Shown one piece after another: positions 9,896 through 30,859 of a stretch of 64,000 bases of DNA. Source of the DNA: Thauera sp. GDN1 (GTDB taxonomy: Bacteria; Pseudomonadota; Gammaproteobacteria; Burkholderiales; Rhodocyclaceae). Under the pieces are notes generated by a model. The model ran no database searches, had not been told where the DNA came from, and saw only the letters and a program-made list of their open reading frames with translations. Location: the NCBI RefSeq assembly GCF_029223545.1, contig NZ_CP097870.1:992001-1056000 (forward strand), read 5' to 3'. Numbering within the stretch: position 1 is the stretch's first letter; each line of letters begins with the position of its first letter. The position numbers were made by a program, and so were the translations under genes.

Positions 9896-10399
9896 GTGGG
9901 TCTCAATCTCGATGACAAGAAAGCCGTAGTGGCTGAGGTGTCGGCACAAGTGGCCAGCGCCCAGACGATCGCGGTGGCCGAGTATCGCGGCATTGCGGTG
10001 GGTGACCTCACTGCGCTGCGTGCCAAGGCCCGCGAGTCTGGCGTTTACCTGCGCGTGCTGAAGAACACCCTGGTCCGTCGCGCGATCGCCGGTACCCCGT
10101 TCGAGGGCCTGGCGGGCGATCTGACCGGTCCGCTGATCTATGGCATCTCGACCGATCCGGTCGCTGCTGCCAAGGTGCTCAACGACTTCGCCAAGGGTAA
10201 CGACAAGATCGTCCTGCGCGCTGGTTCCTATGCGGGCAAGACGCTCGACAAGGCCGGCATCCAGGCGCTCGCTTCGATCCCGAGCCGCGAAGAGCTGCTC
10301 GCCAAGCTGCTGGGCGTCATGCAGGCGCCGGTCTCCGGCTTTGCCGGTGCGCTCGCCGCCCTCGCCAAGAAGCGCGAGGAAGAAGGCGCTGCGGCCTGA
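9896..10399 (+). CDS. rplJ: 50S ribosomal protein L10
   Basis: The 167-residue base of the ribosomal stalk binds 23S rRNA through its N-terminal half and L7/L12 dimers through its C-terminal helix. The GTG start is supported by AAAGGAGGAAAG upstream and gives the usual N-terminus [15 protein letters not shown]. The family segment [19 protein letters not shown] is present. A long structured leader suggests autogenous control. Confidence 0.97.
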   Translation: MGLNLDDKKAVVAEVSAQVASAQTIAVAEYRGIAVGDLTALRAKARESGVYLRVLKNTLVRRAIAGTPFEGLAGDLTGPLIYGISTDPVAAAKVLNDFAKGNDKIVLRAGSYAGKTLDKAGIQALASIPSREELLAKLLGVMQAPVSGFAGALAALAKKREEEGAAA

Positions 10400-10456
10400 T
10401 CGCGACGTTCCGCTACGAAAGTTTTCGCAAAAATATCGATTCTGGAGTGATTTGAA

Positions 10457-10828
10457 ATGGCAATCAGCAAAGAAGACATCCTGGAAGCCGTTGCTGGCAT
10501 GACCGTGATGGACCTGAACGACCTGGTCAAGGCGTTCGAAGAGAAGTTCGGCGTGTCCGCCGCCTCGATGGCCGTGGCCGCCCCGGGCGCCGCCGCCGCT
10601 GCCCCGGTTGAAGAGAAGACCGAATTCGACGTCGTGCTGCTCGAAGCCGGCGCCAAGAAGGTCGAGGTCATCAAGGTCGTCCGCGCCGCCACCGGCCTGG
10701 GCCTGAAGGAAGCGAAGGACCTGGTCGACGGCGCGCCGAAGACCGTGAAGGAAGCTGCGCCGAAGGCCGACGCCGAAGCGCTGAAGAAGCAGCTGGAAGA
10801 CGCTGGCGCGAAGGTCGAAATCAAGTAA
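10457..10828 (+). CDS. rplL: 50S ribosomal protein L7/L12
   Basis: The 123-residue acidic stalk protein recruits and activates translational GTPases. An N-terminal dimerisation helix is followed by an alanine/proline-rich hinge ([12 protein letters not shown]) and a compact C-terminal domain with [13 protein letters not shown]. Length and composition are normal. It lies 57 nt after rplJ on the same transcript. Confidence 0.98.
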   Translation: MAISKEDILEAVAGMTVMDLNDLVKAFEEKFGVSAASMAVAAPGAAAAAPVEEKTEFDVVLLEAGAKKVEVIKVVRAATGLGLKEAKDLVDGAPKTVKEAAPKADAEALKKQLEDAGAKVEIK

Positions 10829-10845
10829 TATTCGACTTCCCAGCG

Positions 10846-10873
10846 GGGCTGGCACTCTTAGGAGTGCCGGCCC
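10846..10873 (+). terminator. Hairpin between rplL and rpoB (partial terminator/attenuator)
   Basis: A 12-bp stem (GGGCTGGCACTC with GAGTGCCGGCCC, one G-U) and a TTAG loop are followed by a broken T-rich stretch. E. coli has an attenuator and RNase III site at this junction, lowering rpoBC relative to L12. The equivalent role here is inferred. Confidence 0.6.
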
Positions 10874-11037
10874 TTTCGTGCTTTGTAATCGAGATTGCGG
10901 GAGTGTCCGCGATAATCGATGGCAGGCCAGAGCGTTTGCCGCCCGTCCGGCGGGGACTGTGATGTCCGACAGCCCACCGGAACCGCCCGAACGTTGTGTC
11001 CTGTCTTTCCGATGTTAGCCCTCTAGCCGGAGCATCC

Positions 11038-15171
<4,134 letters not shown>

Positions 15172-15215
15172 GCTGCGTGATTCCCTCCCTGTAAACCGCC
15201 TGCGATTGAATCCCG

Positions 15216-15242
15216 GGACCGCCGCACACGATGCGGCGGTCC
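15216..15242 (+). other. Perfect hairpin between rpoB and rpoC
   Basis: An 11-bp perfect stem (GGACCGCCGCA with TGCGGCGGTCC) has a 5-nt loop and ends 14 nt before the rpoC ATG, just upstream of the GGATGGAG ribosome site. There is no T-run, so it is probably an RNA processing or translation-insulating element rather than a terminator. Confidence 0.55.
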
Positions 15243-15256
15243 GGATGGAGTGATAG

Positions 15257-19459
<4,203 letters not shown>

Positions 19460-19471
<12 letters not shown>

Positions 19472-19511
19472 CTTTCCGAACAGCCTCGGACTAAACTCCG
19501 GCCTCTTTTTT
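19460..19511 (+). terminator. Terminator-like structure at the rpoC 3' end
   Basis: GAGGCC, inside the last rpoC codons, can pair with GGCCTC directly before six T residues, enclosing a smaller TCCGA/TCGGA stem. The T-run position fits a weak intrinsic terminator dividing rpoBC from the str operon. The outer stem is only 6 bp with a long interior, so read-through is likely. Confidence 0.45.
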
Positions 19512-19554
19512 GTGGACTGACCAATCGTAGTCAGTCGCTGCCGGAATAATCCGC

Positions 19555-19583
19555 CCGCGGCGGCCCATGGTGGGCTGCCGCGG
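19555..19583 (+). promoter_or_regulatory. Strong hairpin in the rpsL leader
   Basis: A 13-bp stem (CCGCGGCGGCCCA with TGGGCTGCCGCGG, one G-U) with a 3-nt loop ends 22 nt before the rpsL ATG. The ribosome site downstream is weak (GGGAAA), so the hairpin may affect rpsL translation or mRNA stability. No known ribosomal-protein leader at this exact position is recognised. Confidence 0.5.
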
Positions 19584-19605
19584 TCTCATGGGAAATTCTT
19601 AAGCT

Positions 19606-19983
19606 ATGCCAACAATCAATCAGCTTGTCCGCAAGCCGCGCCAGATGGAAGTTGCCAAGAGCAAGGTTCCGGCGCTCGAGGCCTGCCCGCAGAAGCGCGG
19701 CGTCTGCACCCGCGTGTACACCACGACCCCGAAGAAGCCGAACTCGGCGCTGCGTAAGGTCGCCAAGGTGCGTCTCACCAACGGTTTCGAGGTCATCTCG
19801 TACATCGGTGGTGAAGGCCACAACCTGCAGGAGCACTCGGTCGTGCTGATCCGCGGCGGTCGTGTGAAGGACTTGCCGGGTGTGCGCTACCACATCGTCC
19901 GTGGTTCGCTTGACCTCCAGGGTGTCAAGGACCGTAAGCAGTCGCGTTCGAAGTACGGCGCCAAGCGCCCGAAGAAAGCCTGA
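19606..19983 (+). CDS. rpsL: 30S ribosomal protein S12
   Basis: The 125-residue protein at the decoding centre governs translational accuracy. Lysines 43 and 88, the classic streptomycin-resistance positions, are both wild type ([12 protein letters not shown] and [13 protein letters not shown]). Asp-89, the usual methylthiolation site of RimO, is present. It opens the str segment rpsL-rpsG-fusA-tuf and is preceded by a strong leader hairpin. Confidence 0.98.
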   Translation: MPTINQLVRKPRQMEVAKSKVPALEACPQKRGVCTRVYTTTPKKPNSALRKVAKVRLTNGFEVISYIGGEGHNLQEHSVVLIRGGRVKDLPGVRYHIVRGSLDLQGVKDRKQSRSKYGAKRPKKA

Positions 19984-20004
19984 TTGTTGGCCAAAGAAAT
20001 TTAG

Positions 20005-20487
<483 letters not shown>

Positions 20488-20594
20488 TTTTCGTCGCCAG
20501 CGGTAAATCGGGCCCTGCAAAGGGCTCGAATGTTTTCTAACGCACAGAACAGTTCATCGCGCCAAAAGCGCGCATAACGGAAGGCAGGTATAAC

Positions 20595-22694
<2,100 letters not shown>

Positions 22695-22742
22695 TCCAGG
22701 CACCAACGTTATTCAGCAACCTCAATACAAGGACCCGAGAAC

Positions 22743-23933
<1,191 letters not shown>

Positions 23934-24020
23934 TTCTCGGTCCGGGGTGGCTCCGTCGGTGCCGCCCCATCCGCTCTTTGCGCTCTTTGTTAGCAGTATC
24001 AGCTCTTTAGGAAAAACATC

Positions 24021-24332
24021 ATGCAGAACCAGAAAATCCGCATCCGCCTGAAAGCCTTCGACTACCGCCTGATCGACCAGTCGGCGCTCGAGATCGTCGA
24101 CACCGCCAAGCGCACCGGCGCCGTGGTCCGTGGTCCCGTGCCGCTGCCGACGCGCATCGAACGCTTCGACCTGCTGCGTTCGCCGCACGTCAACAAGGCT
24201 TCGCGCGACCAGATGGAAATCCGCACCCACCAGCGTCTGATGGACATCATCGACCCGACCGACAAGACGGTCGATGCGCTGATGAAGCTGGACCTCCCGG
24301 CGGGCGTGGACGTCGAGATCAAGCTCCAGTAA
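24021..24332 (+). CDS. rpsJ: 30S ribosomal protein S10 (NusE)
   Basis: The 103-residue protein has two roles: 30S head assembly, and partnership with NusB/NusG in antitermination and transcription-translation coupling. The signature [20 protein letters not shown] is present. It opens the S10 segment. A 112-nt gap with a promoter-like hairpin separates it from rplC. Confidence 0.98.
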   Translation: MQNQKIRIRLKAFDYRLIDQSALEIVDTAKRTGAVVRGPVPLPTRIERFDLLRSPHVNKASRDQMEIRTHQRLMDIIDPTDKTVDALMKLDLPAGVDVEIKLQ

Positions 24333-24343
24333 GCACGCGCTGC

Positions 24344-24380
24344 TTGCGGAAGTTGAAAACAGGCCGGTATAATCCGGCCT
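24344..24380 (+). promoter_or_regulatory. Promoter with palindrome-flanked -10 between rpsJ and rplC
   Basis: TTGCGG (24344-24349) and a perfect TATAAT (24368-24373) are 18 bp apart. The -10 is the loop of a 7-bp perfect hairpin, AGGCCGG (24361-24367) with CCGGCCT (24374-24380). It could supply extra transcription of rplC onward, or act as an RNA hairpin in the read-through transcript. The palindrome may also be a protein site. Confidence 0.55.
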
Positions 24381-24444
24381 TTGTGCCTTTTGGCGCATTA
24401 ATTGTGACCCCCGGTCAATCGCAACCGGGATTCAGGAGAAGAAA

Positions 24445-25083
24445 ATGAGTCTAGGCCTTGTTGGACGCAAGGTCGGCATGACTCGCATCTTCGCCGAGGA
24501 TGGCAGGACCATCCCGGTGACGGTGCTTGACGTGTCGGACAATCGTGTGTCCCAGATCAAGACGATCGAGACCGACGGCTATGCCGCGGTCCAGATTGCT
24601 TATGGCAAGCGCCGCGCCAGCCGGATCACCAAGCCGGTCGCGGGTCATCTTGCCAAGGCGGGCGTCGAGCCCTGCCGCGGCATCAAGGAATTCCGCGTCG
24701 AGACCGAGCAGGCCGGCAGCATGAACGCCGGTGATGCGATCGGTGCGGATCTCTTCCAGGTCGGCCAGAAGGTCGACGTCACCGGTGTGACGATCGGTAA
24801 GGGCTTCTCGGGTCCGATCAAGCGTCACAACTTCTCGTCGAACCGCGCCTCGCACGGTAACTCGATCTCGCACAACTCGCCGGGCTCCATCGGTATGGCG
24901 CAGGATCCGGGTCGTGTTTTCCCTGGCAAGCGCATGGCGGGTCAGTACGGCAACGTGCAGCGCACCACGCAGGGTCTCGAGATCGTCCGCGTCGACGTCG
25001 AGCGCCAGCTCCTTCTCGTGAAGGGTGCGGTGCCGGGTGCCAAGGGTGGCGACGTCGTCGTCCGTCCGGCGGTCAAGGCCTGA
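24445..25083 (+). CDS. rplC: 50S ribosomal protein L3
   Basis: The 212-residue protein reaches the peptidyl transferase centre and nucleates 50S assembly. The central extension [20 protein letters not shown] and the PrmB-type methylation site ([19 protein letters not shown]) are present. CAGGAG precedes the start, and the start ATGAGTCTAGGCCTTGTTG gives the usual [16 protein letters not shown]. rplD follows within 10 nt. Confidence 0.98.
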   Translation: MSLGLVGRKVGMTRIFAEDGRTIPVTVLDVSDNRVSQIKTIETDGYAAVQIAYGKRRASRITKPVAGHLAKAGVEPCRGIKEFRVETEQAGSMNAGDAIGADLFQVGQKVDVTGVTIGKGFSGPIKRHNFSSNRASHGNSISHNSPGSIGMAQDPGRVFPGKRMAGQYGNVQRTTQGLEIVRVDVERQLLLVKGAVPGAKGGDVVVRPAVKA

Positions 25084-25093
25084 GGAGCGCGCA

Positions 25094-25714
25094 ATGGAAC
25101 TGAAACTCTTGAATGATCAGGGTCAGGCGGCGTCGACGCTCGAAGCGTCGGACGTGCTGTTCGGCCGTGAGTACAACGAAGCGCTGGTCCACCAGGTGGT
25201 GACCGCGTACGCGGCGAATGCCCGTTCGGGTAATCGCAAGCAGAAGGGCCGTTCGGAGATCGCCAAGTCGACCCGCAAGCCGTTCCGCCAGAAGGGTACG
25301 GGCAACGCCCGCGCCGGTATGGCGTCGAGCCCGCTGTGGCGCGGGGGCGGCAAGATCTTCCCGAACACCCCGGACGAGAACTTCAGCCAGAAGGTCAACC
25401 GCAAGATGTACCGCGCCGGCGTCGCTGCGATCCTGTCGCAGCTCGCTCGCGAGGATCGTCTGGCGGTGGTCGAGAACTTCAGCGTCGAGGCGCCGAAGAC
25501 CCGCCTGCTGTCGCAGAAGCTCAAGGGTATGGGCCTGGATTCCGTCCTGGTCATTACCGACGAAATCGACGAGAACCTGTTCCTGTCCTCGCGCAACCTG
25601 CACCAGGTACTGGTGCTGGAAGTGAATGAGGCGGATCCGGTGTCGCTCGTGCGTTTCCCGAAGGTGCTGGTCACCAAGGGCGCGCTGGCGAAGATGGAGG
25701 AAGCGTGGCAATGA
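25094..25714 (+). CDS. rplD: 50S ribosomal protein L4
   Basis: The 206-residue protein lines the exit tunnel and in E. coli controls the S10 operon by attenuation and translational repression. The tunnel loop is seen around [20 protein letters not shown]. The ATG at 25094 follows GAGGAGCGCGCA and gives [15 protein letters not shown]; an earlier in-frame ATG lies inside rplC. It overlaps the start of rplW by four bases. Confidence 0.97.
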   Translation: MELKLLNDQGQAASTLEASDVLFGREYNEALVHQVVTAYAANARSGNRKQKGRSEIAKSTRKPFRQKGTGNARAGMASSPLWRGGGKIFPNTPDENFSQKVNRKMYRAGVAAILSQLAREDRLAVVENFSVEAPKTRLLSQKLKGMGLDSVLVITDEIDENLFLSSRNLHQVLVLEVNEADPVSLVRFPKVLVTKGALAKMEEAWQ

Positions 25715-26016
25715 GCGCGATCAGTCAGGAACGTCTGCTGCAGGTGCTGCTCGCCCCGCAGATCTCCGAGAAGGCGACCTTCGTCGCCGACAAGAACGAG
25801 CAGGTGGTGTTCAAGGTTGCCTCCGATGCGACCAAGCCCGAAGTGAAGGCGGCCGTCGAGGCGCTGTTCAAGGTCGAGGTCAAGTCGGTTCAGGTTCTGA
25901 ACGTCAAGGGCAAGGCCAAGCGCTTCGGCAAGACCATGGGTCGTCGCAAGGACTGGAAGAAGGCCTTCGTGTGCCTGAAGCCCGGCCAGGAAATCAACTT
26001 TGCGGCCGGGGAGTGA
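25711..26016 (+). CDS. rplW: 50S ribosomal protein L23
   Basis: The 101-residue protein sits at the tunnel exit and is the docking site for trigger factor and SRP. The segment [20 protein letters not shown] is typical. The ATG at 25711 overlaps the rplD stop (ATGA) and lies nine bases after GGAGGA; an in-frame GTG at 25705 would be too close to that site. Confidence 0.95.
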   Translation: MSAISQERLLQVLLAPQISEKATFVADKNEQVVFKVASDATKPEVKAAVEALFKVEVKSVQVLNVKGKAKRFGKTMGRRKDWKKAFVCLKPGQEINFAAGE

Positions 26017-26022
26017 TAGATC

Positions 26023-26850
26023 ATGGCAATCGTAAAACTCAAGCCTACGTCTGCCGGCCGTCGCGCCCAGGTCAAGGTGGTGAATCCCGATCTGTACAAG
26101 GGTCGCCCCGTCGCTGCGCTGGTCGAGAAGCAGAGCAAGAACGCCGGCCGTAACAACTACGGTCGCGTGACGATGCGCCACCAGGGTGGCGGTCACAAGC
26201 AGCACTACCGCCTGGTGGACTTCCGTCGCAACAAGGACGGCATTCCGGCCAAGGTCGAGCGCATCGAGTACGACCCGAACCGTTCGGCCCATATCGCGCT
26301 GCTGTGCTACGCCGATGGCGAGCGTCGCTACATCATCGCGCCGCGTGGCGTGGAAGTCGGTCAGCAGCTGATCAGCGGCTCTGAAGCGCCGATCAAGCCG
26401 GGCAACGCCCTGCCGATCCGCAACATTCCGGTCGGCTCGACGATCCACTGCATCGAGATGGTCCCCGGCAAGGGTGCCCAGCTCGCGCGTGCCGCCGGTA
26501 CCTCGGTGCAGCTGCTCGCTCGCGAAGGCTCGTACGCCCAGCTCCGTCTGCGCTCCGGCGAAATCCGCCGTGTGCACGTCGAATGCCGCGCCACCATCGG
26601 TGAAGTCGGCAACGAAGAGCACGGTCTGCGCAAGATCGGCAAGGCCGGTGCGAACCGCTGGCGCGGCATCCGCCCGACCGTTCGCGGCGTGGCGATGAAC
26701 CCGGTCGATCACCCGCACGGTGGCGGCGAAGGCCGTACCGGCGAGGCGCGCGAACCGGTCAGCCCGTGGGGTACGCCGGCCAAGGGTTATCGTACGCGCT
26801 CGAACAAGCGCACCGATAACATGATCGTGCAGCGTCGTCACAAGCGTTAA
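26023..26850 (+). CDS. rplB: 50S ribosomal protein L2
   Basis: The 275-residue protein is essential for subunit association and peptidyl transfer. The conserved C-terminal segment [13 protein letters not shown] with its key histidine is intact, as is [15 protein letters not shown]. It lies six bases after rplW and ten before rpsS. Confidence 0.98.
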   Translation: MAIVKLKPTSAGRRAQVKVVNPDLYKGRPVAALVEKQSKNAGRNNYGRVTMRHQGGGHKQHYRLVDFRRNKDGIPAKVERIEYDPNRSAHIALLCYADGERRYIIAPRGVEVGQQLISGSEAPIKPGNALPIRNIPVGSTIHCIEMVPGKGAQLARAAGTSVQLLAREGSYAQLRLRSGEIRRVHVECRATIGEVGNEEHGLRKIGKAGANRWRGIRPTVRGVAMNPVDHPHGGGEGRTGEAREPVSPWGTPAKGYRTRSNKRTDNMIVQRRHKR

Positions 26851-26860
26851 GGGGTAAAAG

Positions 26861-27136
26861 ATGGCACGTTCTATCAAGAAAGGCCCGTTCATCGACGCGC
26901 ACCTGCTGAAGAAGGTCGACGCGGCTCGGACGAGCAACGACAAGCGCCCGATCAAGACCTGGTCGCGCCGCTCCACGATCCTGCCCGACTTCATCGGCCT
27001 GACGATCGCGGTGCACAACGGCAAGCAGCACATTCCGGTATTCGTGACCGAGAACATGGTCGGTCACAAGCTGGGCGAATTCGCGCTGACGCGTACCTTC
27101 AAGGGTCACGCCGCCAGCAAGAAGGCCAAGCGTTAA
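26861..27136 (+). CDS. rpsS: 30S ribosomal protein S19
   Basis: The 91-residue 30S-head protein pairs with S13 near the A-site finger bridge. It begins [19 protein letters not shown] and contains the conserved [26 protein letters not shown] precedes the start. It is of standard length and flanked by rplB and rplV. Confidence 0.98.
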   Translation: MARSIKKGPFIDAHLLKKVDAARTSNDKRPIKTWSRRSTILPDFIGLTIAVHNGKQHIPVFVTENMVGHKLGEFALTRTFKGHAASKKAKR

Positions 27137-27145
27137 GGGGACGAC

Positions 27146-27475
27146 ATGGAAACCAAAGCTATTCTCCGTGGCGTTCGGCTGTCGGCCCAGAAGGGCCGTC
27201 TGGTGGCCGATCTGGTCCGCGGCAAGCCCGTCGATCAGGCGCTCAACACGCTGGCCTTCTCGCCCAAGAAGGGCGCGAAGATCATCCGCAAGGTGCTCGA
27301 GTCCGCGATTGCGAACGCCGAGCACAACGACGGCGCCGACATCGACACGCTGAAGGTCAAGACCATTCACGTGGAAGAGGGCATGACGCTCAAGCGCTTC
27401 ACCGCGCGTGCGAAGGGTCGCGGCAACCGCATCCTGAAGCCCACCTGCCACGTCTACCTGACCGTTGGCGAGTAA
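27146..27475 (+). CDS. rplV: 50S ribosomal protein L22
   Basis: The 109-residue protein has a beta-hairpin that lines the exit tunnel at the constriction. The macrolide-relevant hairpin region ([17 protein letters not shown]) shows no insertion. The N-terminal [17 protein letters not shown] is conserved. It lies 9 nt after rpsS and 9 nt before rpsC. Confidence 0.98.
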   Translation: METKAILRGVRLSAQKGRLVADLVRGKPVDQALNTLAFSPKKGAKIIRKVLESAIANAEHNDGADIDTLKVKTIHVEEGMTLKRFTARAKGRGNRILKPTCHVYLTVGE

Positions 27476-27484
27476 GGAGTAAAC

Positions 27485-28255
27485 ATGGGTCAGAAAATCC
27501 ATCCCACTGGCTTCCGCCTCGCCGTCACGCGTGACTGGGGTTCGCGCTGGTTCGCTTCCAGCAAGGACTTCTCGGGCATGCTGCACGAGGACCTGAAGGT
27601 TCGTGAATACCTGAAGAAGCGCCTCGCACACGCTTCGGTCGCCCGCGTTCTGATCGAGCGCCCGGCCAAGAATGCCCGCGTCACGCTGTACAGCGCCCGT
27701 CCGGGCGTGGTGATCGGCAAGAAGGGCGAGGACATCGAGGCGCTCAAGCGCGATCTGCAGAAGATCGTCGGCGTGCCTGTCCACGTGAACATCGAGGAAG
27801 TGCGCAAGCCCGAACTCGATGCCAAGCTGATTGCCGACTCGATCGCGCAGCAGCTCGAGAAGCGCATCATGTTCCGCCGCGCCATGAAGCGTGCGATGCA
27901 GAACGCCATGCGCCTCGGTGCCCAGGGCATCAAGATCATGAGCTCCGGTCGTCTGAACGGCGCCGAGATCGCCCGTACCGAGTGGTATCGCGAAGGTCGT
28001 GTGCCGCTGCACACCCTGCGCGCGAACATCGACTACGGCGTCTCCGAGGCCAAGACCACCTACGGCATCATCGGTATCAAGGTCTGGGTGTTCAAGGGCG
28101 AGATGCTGGGCCGCAACGAGCAGCCGGTGGCCGCCGAGCCGGAAGCCGACAACCGCCGTGGTCGCCGTGGCGCCCCGCGTGACGGCGAAGGTCGTCCGGG
28201 TCGTCGTCCCGCCCGTCGTGGCGAAGGCCGGCAAGAAGAAAGCAGGAGTGAATGA
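27485..28255 (+). CDS. rpsC: 30S ribosomal protein S3
   Basis: The 256-residue protein lies at the mRNA entry tunnel and has helicase-associated arginines. The KH domain is seen around [16 protein letters not shown]. After the conserved core, about 35 residues form a low-complexity Arg/Gly/Glu tail (for example [18 protein letters not shown]), longer than the E. coli protein and common in Betaproteobacteria. Its stop overlaps the rplP start by one base (TGATG). Confidence 0.97.
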   Translation: MGQKIHPTGFRLAVTRDWGSRWFASSKDFSGMLHEDLKVREYLKKRLAHASVARVLIERPAKNARVTLYSARPGVVIGKKGEDIEALKRDLQKIVGVPVHVNIEEVRKPELDAKLIADSIAQQLEKRIMFRRAMKRAMQNAMRLGAQGIKIMSSGRLNGAEIARTEWYREGRVPLHTLRANIDYGVSEAKTTYGIIGIKVWVFKGEMLGRNEQPVAAEPEADNRRGRRGAPRDGEGRPGRRPARRGEGRQEESRSE

Positions 28256-28671
28256 TGCTGCAGCCGACTAGAAGGAAGTATCGGAAGGAGCAGAAGGGTC
28301 GCAACACCGGTGTCGCCACCCGTGGCGCCAAGGTGTCGTTCGGCGAGTACGGCCTGAAGGCGATCGGTCGCGGTCGTCTGACCGCTCGCCAGATCGAGTC
28401 GGCCCGTCGTGCGATGACGCGTCACATCAAGCGCGGCGGCCGCATCTGGATCCGCATTTTCCCGGACAAGCCGATCTCGAAGAAGCCGGCTGAAGTCCGC
28501 ATGGGTAACGGTAAGGGTAACCCCGAGTACTGGGTCGCTGAGATCCAGCCGGGCAAGGTGCTCTACGAAATGGACGGCGTGGATGAGGCCCTCGCGCGCG
28601 AAGCGTTCCGGCTTGCTGCCGCGAAGCTGCCGATCGAGACCGTGTTCGTTACCCGTCTGATTGGGGGTTGA
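28255..28671 (+). CDS. rplP: 50S ribosomal protein L16
   Basis: The 138-residue protein contacts A-site tRNA and organises the 50S functional centre. The normal N-terminus [17 protein letters not shown] selects the second of two adjacent ATGs, six bases after AGGAG; that ATG overlaps the rpsC stop, so coupling is likely. The conserved [15 protein letters not shown] and [13 protein letters not shown] are present. Confidence 0.97.
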   Translation: MLQPTRRKYRKEQKGRNTGVATRGAKVSFGEYGLKAIGRGRLTARQIESARRAMTRHIKRGGRIWIRIFPDKPISKKPAEVRMGNGKGNPEYWVAEIQPGKVLYEMDGVDEALAREAFRLAAAKLPIETVFVTRLIGG

Positions 28672-28673
28672 AC

Positions 28674-28868
28674 ATGAAGGCAACGGATCTCCGCGCCAAG
28701 AGCGCCGAAGAGTTGAACAATGAATTGCTCGAGCTGCTGAAGGCACAGTTCTCGCTGCGCATGCAGCATGCCACCCAGCAACTGGGCAACACGAGTCAGA
28801 TCGGGAAGGTTCGTCGCGACATCGCGCGCGTTCGCACCATCCTGCGTGAGAAGGCGGGGCAGCAATGA
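28674..28868 (+). CDS. rpmC: 50S ribosomal protein L29
   Basis: The 64-residue helical-hairpin protein sits beside L23 at the tunnel exit. [18 protein letters not shown] and the C-terminal [19 protein letters not shown] are typical. The ATG at 28674 is preferred over a TTG two codons earlier that overlaps the rplP stop. Its own stop overlaps the rpsQ start (ATGA). Confidence 0.96.
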   Translation: MKATDLRAKSAEELNNELLELLKAQFSLRMQHATQQLGNTSQIGKVRRDIARVRTILREKAGQQ

Positions 28869-29134
28869 GCGAGCAAGTTGAAAAGGTTCGCCGCGCGCTG
28901 GTTGGGCGTGTGGTGAGCGACAAGATGCAGAAGACGGTGACCGTTCTCGTCGAGCGCCGGGTCAAGCACCCGCTGTACGGCAAGATCATCACCCGTTCCG
29001 CGAAGTACCACGCTCATGTGGAAGACGGCATCGCTGCCCAGGGCGACCTGGTGGAAATCGAGGAATGCCGTCCCATCTCGCGCACCAAGACCTGGCGTGT
29101 GGCCAAGGTGCTCGAGAAGGCACGCATCATCTGA
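28865..29134 (+). CDS. rpsQ: 30S ribosomal protein S17
   Basis: The 89-residue OB-fold protein is needed for early 30S assembly. The signature [19 protein letters not shown] is present. It overlaps rpmC by four bases. It is the last gene before an unusually large 152-nt gap in this otherwise tight cluster; that gap holds a promoter-like hairpin. Confidence 0.97.
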   Translation: MSEQVEKVRRALVGRVVSDKMQKTVTVLVERRVKHPLYGKIITRSAKYHAHVEDGIAAQGDLVEIEECRPISRTKTWRVAKVLEKARII

Positions 29135-29160
29135 TCAGAGTTACTAGCAAGTAGCAAAAA

Positions 29161-29194
29161 ACAGCTTGGCGCTCCGGCGCCAGGCTGTTATACT
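29161..29194 (+). promoter_or_regulatory. Promoter overlapping a long hairpin, rpsQ-rplN gap
   Basis: TTGGCG (29166-29171) and TATACT (29189-29194) are exactly 17 bp apart. The same bases form a 12-bp stem, 29161-29172 with 29177-29188 (one G-U) and a TCCG loop, ending directly at the -10 hexamer. This resembles the element before rplC and may start transcription of the spc genes from rplN onward, or act as a processing hairpin. Confidence 0.55.
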
Positions 29195-29286
29195 TTTGCC
29201 TCTTTGCTCCGGGGCTCGCTCGGGGCATTCTACCCTGACGGGTTCCAAGACTGTCCGCGAATGCGGGATAAGTTGGAGATACTTTC

Positions 29287-29655
29287 ATGATTCAAATGCA
29301 GTCCAGGCTGGACGTGGCCGATAACTCCGGCGCACGCTCGGTGATGTGCATCAAGGTCCTGGGTGGTTCCAAGCGCCGTTACGCCGGCGTGGGCGACATC
29401 ATCAAGGTCACCGTGAAGGATGCGGCGCCGCGCGGTCGTGCGAAGAAGGGTGACGTCTACAATGCGGTCGTCGTGCGTACTGCGAAGGGTGTTCGCCGTC
29501 CCGACGGTTCGCTCATCAAGTTCGACGGCAATGCGGCCGTGCTTCTGAACAACAAGCTCGAGCCGATCGGCACCCGTATCTTCGGGCCGGTCACGCGTGA
29601 GCTGCGCACCGAGCGGTTCATGAAGATCGTCTCGCTGGCGCCTGAAGTGCTCTGA
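29287..29655 (+). CDS. rplN: 50S ribosomal protein L14
   Basis: The 122-residue protein forms intersubunit bridges and is the binding site of the silencing factor RsfS. It begins [19 protein letters not shown] and ends [14 protein letters not shown], both standard. It is the first gene after the 152-nt gap, so it may head a spc sub-operon. Confidence 0.98.
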   Translation: MIQMQSRLDVADNSGARSVMCIKVLGGSKRRYAGVGDIIKVTVKDAAPRGRAKKGDVYNAVVVRTAKGVRRPDGSLIKFDGNAAVLLNNKLEPIGTRIFGPVTRELRTERFMKIVSLAPEVL

Positions 29656-29666
29656 GGAGTCGATAG

Positions 29667-29984
29667 ATGAACAAGATCCGCAAGGGTGACGAAGTTGTGG
29701 TGCTGACGGGCAAGGATCGCGGCCGTCGTGGCACCGTGCTGCGCCGCGTCGATGATGAGCGCGTCGTGGTCGAGGGTGTGAATCGTGTCAAGAAGCACGT
29801 CCGCCCGAACCCGCTGAAGGGTGAAGTGGGTGGCATCGTCGAGAAGGAGATGCCGATCCATGTGTCGAACGTCGCGCTGTTCAATCCCGCTACCCAGAAG
29901 GGTGATCGCGTCGGGATCAAGACGCTTGAAGACGGCCAGAAGGTCCGTTTCTTCAAGTCGAACGGCGAGCTGGTGAACGCCTAA
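29667..29984 (+). CDS. rplX: 50S ribosomal protein L24
   Basis: The 105-residue assembly-initiator protein has a KOW motif visible in [25 protein letters not shown] precedes the ATG. It lies 11 nt after rplN and 9 nt before rplE. Length is normal. Confidence 0.98.
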   Translation: MNKIRKGDEVVVLTGKDRGRRGTVLRRVDDERVVVEGVNRVKKHVRPNPLKGEVGGIVEKEMPIHVSNVALFNPATQKGDRVGIKTLEDGQKVRFFKSNGELVNA

Positions 29985-29993
29985 GGAGTGACG

Positions 29994-30533
29994 ATGGCTC
30001 GCTTGCAACAGGTTTACAAGGACGAAGTGGCGCCCGCGCTCAAGGAGCAGTTCGGCTACAAGTCCGTGATGGAAGTCCCGCGCATCAGCAAGATCACCCT
30101 CAACATGGGTGTCGGTGAAGCGGTCGGCGACAAGAAGATTCTCGAGCACGCCATTGGCGACATGACCAAGATCGCGGGTCAGAAGCCGGTGTCGACGAAG
30201 GCTCGCAAGTCGATCGCGGGTTTCAAGATCCGCGACGGCTACCCGATCGGCTGCATGGTCACCCTGCGTGGCCCGCGGATGTTCGAATTCCTCGATCGAC
30301 TGATCACCATCGCGCTGCCGCGTGTGCGTGACTTCCGTGGTATCGCGTCGAAGGGCTTCGATGGTCGTGGCAACTACAACCTCGGTGTCAAGGAACAGAT
30401 CATTTTCCCTGAGATCGAGTACGACAAGATCGACGCGCTGCGCGGGATGAACATCAGCATCACGACGACGGCGAAGACCGACGAGGAGGCCCGTGCGCTC
30501 CTCGCCGCGTTCAAGTTCCCGTTCAAGAATTGA
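29994..30533 (+). CDS. rplE: 50S ribosomal protein L5
   Basis: The 179-residue protein binds 5S rRNA and contacts P-site t[23 protein letters not shown] is the family N-terminus. A GTG two codons earlier overlaps the ribosome site AAGGAG and is rejected. Conserved RGLDRLI-like and [19 protein letters not shown] segments are visible. Confidence 0.97.
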   Translation: MARLQQVYKDEVAPALKEQFGYKSVMEVPRISKITLNMGVGEAVGDKKILEHAIGDMTKIAGQKPVSTKARKSIAGFKIRDGYPIGCMVTLRGPRMFEFLDRLITIALPRVRDFRGIASKGFDGRGNYNLGVKEQIIFPEIEYDKIDALRGMNISITTTAKTDEEARALLAAFKFPFKN

Positions 30534-30540
30534 GGGTGAT

Positions 30541-30846
30541 ATGGCGAAACTCGCTCTGATCAACCGCGAAGCGAAGCGCGCACAGCTGGTGGAGAAATTC
30601 GCCGCCAAGCGTGCCGCCCTGGTCGCGAAGGTCAAGGACACCAGTCTGTCCGATGAAGAACGCATGGCTGCCCGCCTGGCCCTGCAGCAACTGCCCCGCA
30701 ACGCCAATCCGACCCGCCAGCGTAACCGCTGTGCGCTGACCGGGCGTCCGCGTGGTGTCTTCCGCAAGTTCGGTCTGTGCCGCAACAAGCTGCGCGAGAT
30801 CGCTTTCCGCGGTGAAGTGCCTGGCATGACCAAGGCGAGCTGGTAA
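30541..30846 (+). CDS. rpsN: 30S ribosomal protein S14, long zinc-independent form
   Basis: The 101-residue protein belongs to the head of the 30S subunit. It is the long form, and the four-cysteine zinc ribbon of the short paralogue is absent; only scattered cysteines occur ([22 protein letters not shown]). GGGTG lies upstream and the ATG is seven bases after the rplE stop. L36 downstream, by contrast, is of the zinc-binding type. Confidence 0.97.
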   Translation: MAKLALINREAKRAQLVEKFAAKRAALVAKVKDTSLSDEERMAARLALQQLPRNANPTRQRNRCALTGRPRGVFRKFGLCRNKLREIAFRGEVPGMTKASW

Positions 30847-30859
30847 GGAGAATTCGAAG

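Noticed and set aside
10996..11037. GTG start 14 codons before rpoB
   Set aside because: No good ribosome site; the ATG at 11038 gives the standard N-terminus and has GGAG upstream.
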